Assembly (NCBI GenBank): GCA_024128875.1
Contig: JAMYFF010000002.1
Location: forward strand, 124,001-188,000
From: Salinilacustrithrix flava
GTDB lineage: Bacteria > Actinomycetota > Acidimicrobiia > Acidimicrobiales > Salinilacustritrichaceae
Reading direction: 5' to 3'
Length of the DNA stretch: 64,000 bases
Below the pieces are notes generated by a model. The model did no database searches and was not told where the DNA came from. It worked only from the letters and a program-made list of their open reading frames with translations. The position numbers were made by a program, and so were the translations under genes. Positions 1-7,705 of this stretch are shown piece after piece (the stretch's first letter is position 1; each line of letters opens with the position of its first letter).

Positions 1-296
1 ATGCCCTGGTCGGTGGGGATGTCCGGGTGGAGCTCGCCCTCGACGGTGAGCTCGCCGTCCTTGCTGGTGAGGGTGGCGAGGGGGTTGCGGCCGACGAAGG
101 ACCAGCGGCTCCAGCGCTCGCCGTGCTCGACGGACTCGAGCAGGAAGCCGGGCTCGTCACCGACGACGCGGGCGAAGGCGGCGACCGGGGTCACCAGGTC
201 GGCGAGCAGCTCCCGCCAGACCGGGACGACGGTGTGGTCGGCGGCGAGGCGGTGGAACTCCTCCCGGGACGGGCGGACCGTGGGGCTCGCGCTCAC
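1..296 (-). CDS. trpE: Anthranilate synthase component I, N-terminal part (runs off the left edge)
   Basis: Only the first 98 codons are inside the window. The GTG start overlaps the hisI stop (GTGA), so the two are translationally coupled. The visible N-terminus ([20 protein letters not shown], then a [24 protein letters not shown] block and SFVGRNP) is the typical start of TrpE, which makes anthranilate from chorismate with a glutamine amidotransferase partner. The [11 protein letters not shown] segment is the region that holds the tryptophan feedback site in this family (established for TrpE; not tested here). A his-trp junction of this kind is common in actinobacteria. The catalytic chorismate-binding domain lies outside the window, so a PabB-like paralogue cannot be fully excluded. 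Confidence 0.85.
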   Translation of the reverse strand, partial: MSASPTVRPSREEFHRLAADHTVVPVWRELLADLVTPVAAFARVVGDEPGFLLESVEHGERWSRWSFVGRNPLATLTSKDGELTVEGELHPDIPTDQG

Positions 297-676
297 CCGT
301 TGGGCGCGACGTCGGGGTCGGTGAACGACCGGTAGAAGCAGGAGTACTCGCCGGTGTGGCAGGCCCCGCTGCCCTCCTGCTCCACGACCAGCAGGATCGT
401 GTCGCCGTCGCAGTCGTAGTGGGCCTCGCGGATGTACTGGCGGTCGCCGGAGGTCTCGCCCTTGCACCAGTACTCCTGGCGGGAGCGGCTCCAGAACCAC
501 GTGCGGCCGGTCTCGAGGCTCTTGCGCAGGGACTCATCGTTCATCCAGGCCAGCATCAGGATCTTCCCGGTGCCCTCCTCCTGGACGATGGCGGGGACGA
601 GGCCGTCGTCGTTGTACTTGACGTTGTCCAGGTGGCCCTCGACGAAGGCGAGCGGGGTGGCGGTCGGGCCGGTCAT
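293..676 (-). CDS. hisI: Phosphoribosyl-AMP cyclohydrolase
   Basis: The 127-residue protein opens the adenine ring of phosphoribosyl-AMP, the third step of histidine synthesis, in the cytoplasm. Family motifs are all present: [18 protein letters not shown] at about 60-77, the metal motif DCDGD at 88-92, and zinc cysteines C89, C106 (in CHTG) and C113. It is a stand-alone HisI with no HisE domain. An upstream ATG at 685 exists, but a TACGAT hexamer at 684-689 lies 7 bases before the ATG at 676, which points to a leaderless transcript starting at 676. It is separated from the main his operon by about 2.6 kb of unrelated genes and is followed directly by trpE. Confidence 0.96.
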   Translation of the reverse strand: MTGPTATPLAFVEGHLDNVKYNDDGLVPAIVQEEGTGKILMLAWMNDESLRKSLETGRTWFWSRSRQEYWCKGETSGDRQYIREAHYDCDGDTILLVVEQEGSGACHTGEYSCFYRSFTDPDVAPNG

Positions 677-683
677 GGCCCGC

Positions 684-689
684 ATCGTA
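684..689 (-). promoter_or_regulatory. -10 hexamer TACGAT of hisI (leaderless)
   Basis: TACGAT on the minus strand ends 7 bases before the hisI ATG. This matches the TAnnnT spacing seen at many other starts in the window. Confidence 0.6.
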
Positions 690-729
690 GGTCCGGCCCC
701 GCCGGCCCCCGAAGTGCGATCGGCCCGGC

Positions 730-1944
730 TCAGGCTGCCGACACGCTCCAGTGCCAAGGCTCGCTGGCCAGGTTGAAGAAGCCGTAGCCGGCGGCGTTGG
801 CGGCCAGCCACCGGTAGGCGGGCGAGCGGCGAGACGTGATGCTCTCCTCGCCGTGGCGGAAGTCGACGGCGAGGCCGCTCTCGTGGAGCGACCGGTTGGG
901 CTTGGCCGTCGGCGGCGAGCAGGCGCTGCTGGACTTCTCGTAGATGTCGAACTCGGTCGGCCCGCAGTTCTGCTCGCGCAGCTCGAGCTGGCGCCGGGTG
1001 GAGCGGTAGGCCTTGCCGCGCAGGTCGATGCCGTCGGCCCGGGCGGCCACGACCATGTCCCGCAGGGCGCCGGCGATGGAGGCGTGGACCCGGAAGCCCT
1101 CGACGCGGACGAGCGGGAGGTCTTGGCGGCCGCGCTCCTCCTCGGCCACCCACCGCCCGGCGGCCAGCATCCCCGAGCGGGCATGTCGCAGCTCGTTGTG
1201 GAGGTACTCGATGTGGGCGTCCATCCGGTTGGCCGATCGGTGGGCGAGGTCGAGGGCAGCACGGTGGTGCTGGCGCCGTGCCTCCCGATCGAGGAGCCCC
1301 AGCTCGGCCTCCTCGGCAGTCCGGCGCGCGGCCAGCGCGTCGAGCTCGGCGGCATTGAACGTCACGTCGGTCGCGCCGGTGCCGGTGCCGGCGTCGAGCG
1401 CGGGCTGCGCGGCCTTCAGCGCGCGTCGGTGCGCCACCTCGGCGCGGATCTCGTCCCGCCGCTTCGTCGCCTCGGCGTCGGCCTTCGCAGCCCGCTCCAG
1501 CTCGGCGCCGGCGGCCCGGACGTCGACGCGCATCGACCGGGCGGTCTCGTAGAGCACGTACTCGGCGGCGCGCAGGCCCTCCACGTGGGCGGTGGCGACG
1601 ACGATGCGGGCCCGCAGCTCGGAGGCCCGCTCGGTCGGCAGCTCGGGCAGCGGCAGATCGAGGTCGGCCACGGTCACCGCGTCGAGGTCCACGCCCTGGT
1701 AGCCCAGCGACAGCAGGTCGACGCCGTCGATCCCGGGGAACGCCATGGACGGGCCGGCCGCCGGGAGCGAGTCGGGCACGGTCGGGGCCGCGGCCGGAGC
1801 GGCGGTCGCAGCCGCCTCGGCCCGGCCGAGTGGGCTGGACGCGTTGGCGCTCAGGGGCGGGCCGAAGAACGCGCCCAGACCGACGGTGAGGGCGAGGCCG
1901 CCGGCGAGCACGGAGACCTTGAGGCGAGGACGGAGAGGTTGCAT
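730..1944 (-). CDS. Secreted VanY/M15-type peptidase with coiled-coil region
   Basis: The predicted 404-residue protein begins with an arginine/lysine stretch and a hydrophobic segment (about 8-28) ending near SANAS, read as a signal peptide. Residues about 110-260 are rich in Ala/Glu/Arg heptads and look like a coiled coil. The C-terminus carries the M15 zinc motif [11 protein letters not shown] (352-362; ligands H354 and D361) and EPWHW with the third ligand H398. The family consists of D-alanyl-D-alanine carboxypeptidases that trim peptidoglycan stem peptides. The domain order resembles secreted VanY-like proteins with a long helical spacer. The reading frame stays open upstream to about 2133, but ATG 1944 places the signal sequence correctly. 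Its place between groES and hisI gives no functional link. Confidence 0.85.
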   Translation of the reverse strand: MQPLRPRLKVSVLAGGLALTVGLGAFFGPPLSANASSPLGRAEAAATAAPAAAPTVPDSLPAAGPSMAFPGIDGVDLLSLGYQGVDLDAVTVADLDLPLPELPTERASELRARIVVATAHVEGLRAAEYVLYETARSMRVDVRAAGAELERAAKADAEATKRRDEIRAEVAHRRALKAAQPALDAGTGTGATDVTFNAAELDALAARRTAEEAELGLLDREARRQHHRAALDLAHRSANRMDAHIEYLHNELRHARSGMLAAGRWVAEEERGRQDLPLVRVEGFRVHASIAGALRDMVVAARADGIDLRGKAYRSTRRQLELREQNCGPTEFDIYEKSSSACSPPTAKPNRSLHESGLAVDFRHGEESITSRRSPAYRWLAANAAGYGFFNLASEPWHWSVSAA

Positions 1945-2100
1945 CGGACCCGTGGGGTTTCGGGAGGCGCGCGACGGGCCGGAGCCCCGCTCCCCGCGTC
2001 CGTGCGCCCGCGCGCGCCAGCGCCCGTCCGCACGTCCACGGTGAGCATGTCCGACCTCGTTGCCGGTCGGTGCCGCCCACCTCGAGAGGTGTGTTGCAGT

Positions 2101-2126
2101 GGTCGCGATCGTACGGTCACGCGACC
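2101..2126. promoter_or_regulatory. Promoter of the VanY-type gene with an inverted repeat over the -10
   Basis: A minus-strand TACGAT hexamer (2113 to 2108) would start a transcript with a leader of about 155 bases. It sits inside a 7-base inverted repeat, GGTCGCG ... CGCGACC, at 2101-2107 and 2120-2126, a placement expected of a repressor site. The rest of the 1945-2252 gap holds the leader, in which no known riboswitch was recognised, and the groES terminator. Confidence 0.4.
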
Positions 2127-2203
2127 GCCACACAGCGTCACCTGGGCCCGAGTTGGCCGGCTGTTGACCTTCTGTCCCGGGTCGTGGCGCGAACTGCCTG
2201 CGA

Positions 2204-2232
2204 GGCCTGGTCCAGGTGGCCCAGACCAGGCC
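2204..2232. terminator. Hairpin downstream of groES
   Basis: GGCCTGGTCC at 2204-2213 pairs with GACCAGGCC at 2224-2232, about 20 bases past the groES stop. No T-tract follows, as is usual in such GC-rich genomes. Confidence 0.5.
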
Positions 2233-2252
2233 GATCCGGGTGGCCCAGCGCC

Positions 2253-2591
2253 CTACAGGTAGAGCCCGGTGCTGCCCTCTTCGAGGCGCTCCGAGGCCAC
2301 GGCGTGGATGTCGCGCTCGCGCAGGATGATGTACTCGTCGCCCCGGACCTCGACCTCGTAGCGGTCCTCGGGGTTGAACAGCACCCGGTCGCCGATCTCC
2401 ATGTTGCGGACGTTGGCGCCGGTGGCCACGACCCGGGCCCAGGCCAGGCGCTTGCCCATCTGGGCGGTGGCGGGGATGAGGATGCCGCCGGTGGACTTGC
2501 GCTCGCCGTCACCCCGGTCGATCTCCACCAGGATGCGGTCGTTCAGCATCTTGATCGGGAGCTTGTCGCCGTCGGTGCCGGGCTCGGTCAT
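2253..2591 (-). CDS. groES: GroES-type co-chaperonin (Cpn10)
   Basis: A 112-residue Cpn10 protein, slightly longer than the usual 95-100 because of a short N-terminal extension. Recognisable parts are LNDRILVEIDRG at about 16-27, the mobile loop with STGGILIP at about 33-40, and the late GDEYIILRERDIHAV segment. Cpn10 caps the GroEL ring during folding. No groEL is in the window, and the sequence is more divergent than a main actinobacterial GroES, so this may be a second copy. Its ATG follows a minus-strand TAGCGT by 9 bases, and that hexamer shares its central TA with the divergent hydrolase promoter. Confidence 0.85.
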   Translation of the reverse strand: MTEPGTDGDKLPIKMLNDRILVEIDRGDGERKSTGGILIPATAQMGKRLAWARVVATGANVRNMEIGDRVLFNPEDRYEVEVRGDEYIILRERDIHAVASERLEEGSTGLYL

Positions 2592-2600
2592 GGAGGGGCG

Positions 2601-2610
2601 ACGCTACCGT
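2601..2610. promoter_or_regulatory. Overlapping divergent -10 hexamers (groES and hydrolase)
   Basis: The ten bases ACGCTACCGT read TAGCGT on the minus strand (9 bases before the groES ATG) and TACCGT on the plus strand (8 bases before the hydrolase ATG). The two hexamers share a TA dinucleotide, so both genes cannot easily be transcribed from them at once. Confidence 0.5.
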
Positions 2611-2618
2611 GCGCCCGG

Positions 2619-3248
2619 ATGGCAGACCGAAGCGCCCCGCCCGGCCAGGCGACCACCGCCGACGGCGTCACGATCGAGCTCGCCTGGTCCCTCGCCGAGC
2701 ATCCCCGGGCCGCCGCGGTGGTGACCCACCCCCACCCGCTGATGGGCGGCGACATGCACAACCCCGTGCCCGCCGGCGTCGCCCGGGCACTCGCTGCCGC
2801 CGGCGTGACGGCGGTGCGGCTGAGCTTCCGAGGTGCGGGCGGCAGCGGTGGCGAGCACGGGGGCGGCGACCCGGAGCGGGGCGACGTCGTGGCCGCGCTC
2901 GATGCGCTGGCCGACGTCGTCCAGGGTGTGCCGCTGGTCGGCGTGGGCTACTCCTTCGGCGCCGACGTGCTCCTGGCCGTCGAGGACCCCCGCCTGGTCG
3001 GGGTGGTCGCCGTCGCACCGCCGCTGCGGGTGCTGCCGATCGATGCCCTTCGCGCCCCGCGGGACGAGCGTCCGACCCTGGTCCTGTCCCCCGCCCACGA
3101 CCAGTTCTGCGACCCCGACCAGGCCGCCTCGGCGGTCGAGGGGTGGCCGTCCACCACGGTCGAGCCGATCGTGGGCTGCGACCACTTCCTCGCCGGCGGC
3201 GTCCAGCGGGTGGTCGACCGGGTGCTGACCTTCGTCGACGACCTCTGA
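2619..3248 (+). CDS. Alpha/beta hydrolase, dienelactone-hydrolase-like
   Basis: A 209-residue single-domain alpha/beta hydrolase. The pattern [15 protein letters not shown] (36-50), the oxyanion-side [10 protein letters not shown], the nucleophile elbow GYSFGAD (S112), a loop acid at D161 (PAHDQFC) and the histidine H189 (GCDHFLAGG) match the small hydrolases related to YcjY and acyl-CoA/peptide hydrolases of COG2945. The substrate is unknown. No signal peptide is visible, so it is cytoplasmic. The ATG at 2619 lies 8 bases after TACCGT, consistent with a leaderless message. It converges on the lipoprotein gene at 3313 with a long inverted repeat between them. Confidence 0.85.
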   Translation: MADRSAPPGQATTADGVTIELAWSLAEHPRAAAVVTHPHPLMGGDMHNPVPAGVARALAAAGVTAVRLSFRGAGGSGGEHGGGDPERGDVVAALDALADVVQGVPLVGVGYSFGADVLLAVEDPRLVGVVAVAPPLRVLPIDALRAPRDERPTLVLSPAHDQFCDPDQAASAVEGWPSTTVEPIVGCDHFLAGGVQRVVDRVLTFVDDL

Positions 3249-3255
3249 CCGGGGT

Positions 3256-3306
3256 GTTCCGCCACCGCTGCCAGTTTCCCGGGGGTTCTGGCAGCGACCA
3301 CGGAAC
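3256..3306. terminator. Long inverted repeat, bidirectional terminator (repeat family 1, copy A)
   Basis: Arms at 3256-3280 and 3281-3306 form an imperfect stem of about 25 base pairs between two convergent genes. Its core, CTGGCAGCGACCACGGAAC, is almost identical to the core of the repeat at 11149-11207. Confidence 0.65.
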
Positions 3307-3312
3307 GCCAGC

Positions 3313-3804
3313 TCAGGGTGCGGTGACCTCGACCTGGTGCTGCAGCGGCGGCGGCGGATCCTGGACGGTGAGGGACAGCTCGAGGGTGTAGGCGCCCGGG
3401 GCCACGTCGCCGAGGTCGGCGTCGAGGACGACGGTGAGCGCCTCCCCCGGCTCGAGCGAACGCTCCTGCAGGGACTGGATGAAGGAGCGCGCCGCGCTCC
3501 ACGTGTAGGCGGTCTCGCCGTCGGCATCGATGAGCTGGGCGTCGCCCTCCTGGCCGCTCGGGAAGACCAGCGTCACCGGCTCGTCGCTGACGTTGACCGC
3601 CTCGAAGCGCAGCTCCACCTCGCCGGCCGGGAGCTCGTCGTCGAGGTCGGTGACCAGGTCGATCGGCATGGTGATCTCCGTCGTCGGCGGGGCGGTGGTG
3701 GTCTCGGCGTCCTGGCCGACGTCGGTGGCGACGTCCTCGTCGTCGTCGCCGCAGGCGACCACGAGCAGGGAGCAGGCGGCCAGCGCAGCGAGCAGGCGCC
3801 TCAT
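3313..3804 (-). CDS. Lipoprotein with a BsuPI-like (intracellular proteinase inhibitor) domain
   Basis: A 163-residue protein with an N-terminal lipobox (SLLVVAC, lipidated C18), then a Thr/Pro/acid linker to about 45. A beta-rich domain follows with [34 protein letters not shown] and [10 protein letters not shown], as in the BsuPI/DUF fold found in many actinobacterial lipoproteins. It would be anchored on the outer face of the membrane. Its ATG overlaps the hisF stop (ATGA), so it is translated from the his operon although no histidine-related role is apparent. Protease inhibition is known only for the Bacillus founder of the family and should not be assumed. Confidence 0.8.
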   Translation of the reverse strand: MRRLLAALAACSLLVVACGDDDEDVATDVGQDAETTTAPPTTEITMPIDLVTDLDDELPAGEVELRFEAVNVSDEPVTLVFPSGQEGDAQLIDADGETAYTWSAARSFIQSLQERSLEPGEALTVVLDADLGDVAPGAYTLELSLTVQDPPPPLQHQVEVTAP

Positions 3805-4589
3805 CGGGCCACCTCCTCGACGGGGCGGACGGCGATGCCGGCTGCGGCCATGTGCGCCTTGGCCTCGGCGACGGTGTGCTCGCCGAAGTGGAAGATGGAG
3901 GCGGCGAGCACGGCATCGGCCCGGGCCTCGGTGACGCCCTCCACCAGGTGGTCGAGGGTGCCGACGCCACCGGACGCGATCACGGGCACGTCGACGGCGT
4001 CGGTGATGGCCCGGGTGAGGGGGATGTCGAAGCCGATCTTGGTGCCGTCGCGGTCCATGGAGGTGAGCAGGATCTCGCCGGCGCCCAGCGCCACGACCTG
4101 CTGGGCCCACTCGACGGCGTCGATGCCGGTGGGGGTGCGCCCGCCGGCGACGAAGACCTCGAAGTGCGTCCGGCCGTCGGCGTCGGTGACGGCCTTGGCG
4201 TCGATGGCCACGACCGCGCACTGGGAGCCGAACTCGGTGGCGATCTCGGAGACCAGCTCGGGGCGGGCGACCGCGGCGGAGTTCACCGACACCTTGTCGG
4301 CCCCGGCCCGCAGCAGGCGCCGCGCGTCGTCGACGGAGCGGATGCCGCCACCGACGGTGAAGGGGATGAAGACCTCCTCCGCGGTGCGGCGGGCGACGTC
4401 GAGGATGGTGTCGCGCTGGTCCGAGGAGGCGGTGATGTCGAGGAACACGACCTCGTCGGCGCCCTCCCGGTCGTAGCGGGCGGCGAGCTCGACGGGGTCG
4501 CCGGCGTCGACGAGGTCGACGAAGTTCACGCCCTTGACGACGCGGCCGCCCTCGACGTCGAGGCACGGGATGACGCGAGCGGTCTGCAC
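3801..4589 (-). CDS. hisF: Imidazole glycerol phosphate synthase, cyclase subunit
   Basis: A 262-residue TIM barrel. The catalytic aspartates D11 ([10 protein letters not shown]) and D130 (VVAIDAKA) are in place, as are the phosphate loops TVGGGIRS (about 78-85) and SGGVGT. With HisH it makes imidazole glycerol phosphate and AICAR from PRFAR and ammonia. The start is a GTG at 4589. It lies 7 bases after TAGCCT, and the TA of that hexamer belongs to the hisA TAG stop, so hisF has its own internal leaderless promoter within the operon. The stop overlaps the ATG of the lipoprotein gene. Confidence 0.97.
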   Translation of the reverse strand: MQTARVIPCLDVEGGRVVKGVNFVDLVDAGDPVELAARYDREGADEVVFLDITASSDQRDTILDVARRTAEEVFIPFTVGGGIRSVDDARRLLRAGADKVSVNSAAVARPELVSEIATEFGSQCAVVAIDAKAVTDADGRTHFEVFVAGGRTPTGIDAVEWAQQVVALGAGEILLTSMDRDGTKIGFDIPLTRAITDAVDVPVIASGGVGTLDHLVEGVTEARADAVLAASIFHFGEHTVAEAKAHMAAAGIAVRPVEEVAR

Positions 4590-4596
4590 GTCTCGA

Positions 4597-4602
4597 AGGC
4601 TA
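4597..4602 (-). promoter_or_regulatory. -10 hexamer TAGCCT of hisF, overlapping the hisA stop codon
   Basis: TAGCCT ends 7 bases before the hisF GTG. Its first three bases are the hisA TAG stop codon. Confidence 0.5.
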
Positions 4603-5328
4603 CGGGCGGGAGAGCGCCCTGACGGCCTCGGCCACGTCGACCCGGCCCTCGTAGATGGCGGTGCCGACGATGACGCCCGACAGGGTCCGGCCGTCTCGAT
4701 CCAGGCAGTCCAGCAGACGGAGGTGCTCCAGCTCCCCGACGCCGCCCGACGCGATCACGTCGAGCGCCGTCAGCCCGAGCAGCTCGGAGAGGCCGTCGAG
4801 GTCGGGACCGCCGAGCAGGCCCTCGCCTTGGATCTGGGTGACGACCACGGCGCTGGCACCGGAGTCCTCGAGGCGGGCGAGCGCGTCGGCGATGTCGAGC
4901 CCCGCTCCCTCGGTCCACCCCTTGATCGAGACCTCGCGGCCGCGCACGTCGAGGCCGAGCGCCACCGCCTGCGATGCCGCCACCTGCTCGACGAGCTCGG
5001 GCTGCTCGACCGCGGCGGTGCCCATCACGACCCGGGCGACGCCGGCGTCGGCGAGGGCACGGGCGGCATCGACGGAGCGGACGCCGCCGCCCGCCTGGAC
5101 CGGGACGGACACGGCGTCGCACACCCGGGCGATCAGCTCGCGGTTGTGGGCCTCGCCGGTGCGGGCGGCGTCGAGGTCGACCATGTGGATCCACGGCACG
5201 CCGGCCGCCTCGAACCCGAGAGCGACCTCGACGGGGTCGTCGGCATGGACGGCCTCGCGGTCGAAGTCGCCCTGGACGAGCTGCACGACCTTGCCACCGC
5301 GCAGGTCGATGGCGGGATAGAGGTCCAT
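4600..5328 (-). CDS. hisA: ProFAR isomerase
   Basis: A 242-residue TIM barrel that converts ProFAR to PRFAR. D8 ([11 protein letters not shown]) and D127 (GLDVRG) are the catalytic pair. Phosphate-binding QAGGGVRS (78-85) and ASGGVG are present. Many actinobacteria use a bifunctional version, PriA, which also does the TrpF step; the sequence alone does not settle whether this copy does so. It sits 13 bases after hisH and 10 bases before hisF. Confidence 0.96.
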   Translation of the reverse strand: MDLYPAIDLRGGKVVQLVQGDFDREAVHADDPVEVALGFEAAGVPWIHMVDLDAARTGEAHNRELIARVCDAVSVPVQAGGGVRSVDAARALADAGVARVVMGTAAVEQPELVEQVAASQAVALGLDVRGREVSIKGWTEGAGLDIADALARLEDSGASAVVVTQIQGEGLLGGPDLDGLSELLGLTALDVIASGGVGELEHLRLLDCLDRDGRTLSGVIVGTAIYEGRVDVAEAVRALSRP

Positions 5329-5341
5329 CAGGCGACGCCCC

Positions 5342-5974
5342 TCATGCCCGGCCCTGCTGGACGAGGTCGACGAAGTTCTGCATGAACGCGAGCCCGGGGG
5401 TGGAGGACTTCTCCGGGTGGAACTGGGCCGCGTGCACGTGGCCGTGCTCGACCGCGGCCACGACGGGGCCGCCGTAGTCGCAGGTGGCCACGACGTGGTC
5501 GGACATCGGGGCGGCGTAGCTGTGCACGAAGTACATCCAGATCGGGTCGTCGAGGGCCTCGAACAGCGCCGTGGGCCGGATGACGTCGACCACGTTCCAC
5601 TGCATCTGCGGGCGCTTCACGCCCTCGGGCAGCAGCTGGACGGTGCCGGGCAGGATGCCGAGCCCCTTGCGTCCCGGGGTCTCCTCGGAGGCCTCGTAGA
5701 GCAGCTGCATGCCGACGCAGATGCCGAGGAAGGGCTTCTCGGCCTCGACGGCCTCGTGGGCCAGGTCGGCGACGCCGGTGCGCTCGACCGCGTCCATGCA
5801 CGCGCCGAACGCGCCGACGCCGGGGAGGATGACGCCGGCAGCGTCGCGGACGACGGCCGGGTCGGCGGTGAGGCGGGCGTCGGCCCCGTGGCGCTCGAGC
5901 GACTTCTGGGCCGAGCGGAGGTTGCCGATGCCGTAGTCGAGGACGGCGATGAGCGGCTTCTCGGTCACCGGCAC
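5342..5974 (-). CDS. hisH: Imidazole glycerol phosphate synthase, glutaminase subunit
   Basis: A 210-residue class I glutamine amidotransferase that feeds ammonia to HisF. The triad is visible as C86 (FLGICVGMQ), H186 and E188 (QFHPEKS). The start is a GTG with an upstream purine run GCGGGGGT. Unlike the other his genes it does not overlap its upstream neighbour: a 76-base gap with a hairpin (5988-6038) separates it from hisB. Confidence 0.97.
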   Translation of the reverse strand: MPVTEKPLIAVLDYGIGNLRSAQKSLERHGADARLTADPAVVRDAAGVILPGVGAFGACMDAVERTGVADLAHEAVEAEKPFLGICVGMQLLYEASEETPGRKGLGILPGTVQLLPEGVKRPQMQWNVVDVIRPTALFEALDDPIWMYFVHSYAAPMSDHVVATCDYGGPVVAAVEHGHVHAAQFHPEKSSTPGLAFMQNFVDLVQQGRA

Positions 5975-5987
5975 CCCCGCAGATCAC

Positions 5988-6038
5988 CGTTCTGGGCCGC
6001 GGTCCATGCCTCGGGGGCGCATCCCGCGTCCCAGAACG
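5988..6038. repeat. Inverted repeat between hisB and hisH (repeat family 2)
   Basis: CGTTCTGGGCCGCGG at 5988-6002 pairs with CCGCGTCCCAGAACG at 6024-6038, giving a 15-base stem with one mismatch and a 21-base loop. It lies inside the his operon, where it could attenuate transcription or mark an RNA processing site. The outer arms resemble those of the repeat at 13110-13161. Confidence 0.5.
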
Positions 6039-6050
6039 AGGAAGTGGGGG

Positions 6051-6641
6051 TCACAGGGCGCCCTTGGTGGAGGGGACGCCGCCGCCCTCGACGCGCACGG
6101 CGTCGCGCAGGCAGCGGGCCAGGCCCTTGAAGCTGGCCTCGAGCACATGGTGGGTGTTCACGCCCGCCTTCTTGGTGACGTGGAGCGTGATCAGCGCCTG
6201 CTGGGCGAAGGACTCGAGGAAGTGCACGCCCATCTCGGGGTTGAACGGCGGGTCGCCGAGGGGCAGGACCTCGCCGAAGGGCAGGTCGATGGCGGCGTGC
6301 GCCCGCCCCGACAGGTCGAGGGCGACCTCGATCAGGGCCTCGTCCAGCGGGTACAGGCCGCTGGCGAAGCGCCGGACGCCGGCCTTGTCGCCGAGGGCCT
6401 CCTTGAACGCCTGACCGACCACGATGCCGACGTCCTCCACCGTGTGGTGCCCGTCGACGTGGAGGTCGCCGGTGGCCTGCACGGTGAGATCGAAGCCCCC
6501 GTGGCGACCGAGCTGGTCGAGCATGTGGTCGAAGAACGGCAGCCCGGTGCTGATGTCGGTGGTGCCGGTGCCGTCGAGGTCGATCGTGACCGAGACCGTG
6601 GTCTCCTTGGTCTCCCGGTTGATGGTCGCGGTGCGGCTCAT
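6051..6641 (-). CDS. hisB: Imidazoleglycerol-phosphate dehydratase
   Basis: A 196-residue monofunctional HisB with the two metal-binding repeats: FFDHMLDQLGRHG and DLHVDGHHTVEDVGI in the first half, HFLESFAQQ and NTHHVLEASFK in the second. It dehydrates IGP to imidazole acetol phosphate using bound manganese. There is no fused phosphatase domain, so histidinol phosphatase must come from elsewhere. The ATG overlaps the hisC stop (ATGA). Confidence 0.97.
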   Translation of the reverse strand: MSRTATINRETKETTVSVTIDLDGTGTTDISTGLPFFDHMLDQLGRHGGFDLTVQATGDLHVDGHHTVEDVGIVVGQAFKEALGDKAGVRRFASGLYPLDEALIEVALDLSGRAHAAIDLPFGEVLPLGDPPFNPEMGVHFLESFAQQALITLHVTKKAGVNTHHVLEASFKGLARCLRDAVRVEGGGVPSTKGAL

Positions 6642-7705
6642 GAGGTCTCCAGGATGTCGGTGAGGGCGTCGAGGAAGCGGTCGTCCTCGCCGGGGGTGCC
6701 GAGCGTGATGCGCAGGCAGCCGTCGAGCCGGGGCCAGGACGCGCAGTTGCGCACCAGGACCGATCGCTCGACGAGGCGCTGCCAGACGGTGTCGCCGTCG
6801 ACGGCGTCGGGGCGGAACAGGATGAAGTTGGCGCCGGACGGCCACACGGTGACGGGCAGCTGGGACAGCGCAGCGGTGACCCTGCCGCGCTCCTCCACCA
6901 GGTCCGACACCCGGCGGCGCATCTGGGGCTCGAAGTCGAGCGCGACCCGGCCGGCGATCTGCTTCACCGCGTCGAGGTGGTAGGGCAGGACGACCTCGGA
7001 GAGCTCCTCGACCAGCCAGGTCGGGCCGATCAGGTAGCCGAGGCGGGCGGCCGCCATGGACCAGGTCTTGGAGTAGGTGCGTGTGACCACGATCGGCGAG
7101 GTCTCGTCGACGAGCTCCAGCGCGGACCACGGGGCGAACTGCCCGTAGGCCTCGTCGACCACGACCAGCCCGGGGGCGAGGTCGGCGACGGCGCGAACGG
7201 TCTCCTCGGTCTCGACCATGCCCGTCGGGTTGTTCGGCGAGCAGAGGAACGTGATGGTCGGGTCGTGCTCGGTGAGGACCCGGCGCACCTCGTCCATGTC
7301 GAGTGCGAAGTCCTCGGTGCGCTCCCCCGACACCACCGCGGTGTTGGTGATCTTGGGGATGTGGGAGTGCAGGGCGTAGGTCGGCTCGAAGGTGGCCACG
7401 CTGCGACCCGGACCGCCGTAGGTGAGGCACAGGGTCTGCAGCACCTCGTTGGAGCCGTTGGCCACGAACACCTGGGAGGCCTGCACGCCGTGGTGCGCGG
7501 CGATGGCCTCGCGCAGCTCGGTGGCGGCGCGGTCGGGGTAGCGGTGCCACTCGACGCCGGCCAGCTCGGCGGCCAGCGCCTCCCGGAACCCCTCGGGCGG
7601 CGGTTCCGGGGCCTCGTTGGTGTTGAGGCGGACGTCGACCTCGACCTGCGGGGAGTGGTAGCCGGGGTGGAGGGCGAGGTCGTCTCGGACGCGGGGCCGC
7701 TTCAC
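6638..7705 (-). CDS. hisC: Histidinol-phosphate aminotransferase
   Basis: A 355-residue fold-type I PLP aminotransferase. LNTNEAPEPPP near 28-37, GSNEVLQ near 84, SPNNPTG at 156-162, DEAYGQF near 184 and the Schiff-base lysine K213 (TYSKTWSMA) are the expected elements. It transfers an amino group to imidazole acetol phosphate. It overlaps hisD upstream and hisB downstream by four bases each. Confidence 0.96.
   Translation of the reverse strand: MKRPRVRDDLALHPGYHSPQVEVDVRLNTNEAPEPPPEGFREALAAELAGVEWHRYPDRAATELREAIAAHHGVQASQVFVANGSNEVLQTLCLTYGGPGRSVATFEPTYALHSHIPKITNTAVVSGERTEDFALDMDEVRRVLTEHDPTITFLCSPNNPTGMVETEETVRAVADLAPGLVVVDEAYGQFAPWSALELVDETSPIVVTRTYSKTWSMAAARLGYLIGPTWLVEELSEVVLPYHLDAVKQIAGRVALDFEPQMRRRVSDLVEERGRVTAALSQLPVTVWPSGANFILFRPDAVDGDTVWQRLVERSVLVRNCASWPRLDGCLRITLGTPGEDDRFLDALTDILETS

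Noticed and set aside
293..2080. A single long minus-strand gene covering hisI and the region upstream
   Set aside because: The part before 676 is a shadow frame of the VanY-type gene; only the last 127 codons show HisI motifs.
1945..2100. c-di-AMP (ydaO-type) riboswitch before the VanY-type gene
   Set aside because: Such switches often precede actinobacterial cell-wall hydrolases, but the conserved core of that class is not present in this leader.
4600..5328. Calling hisA the bifunctional PriA
   Set aside because: Residues that distinguish HisA from PriA could not be settled by eye, so only the HisA role is claimed.
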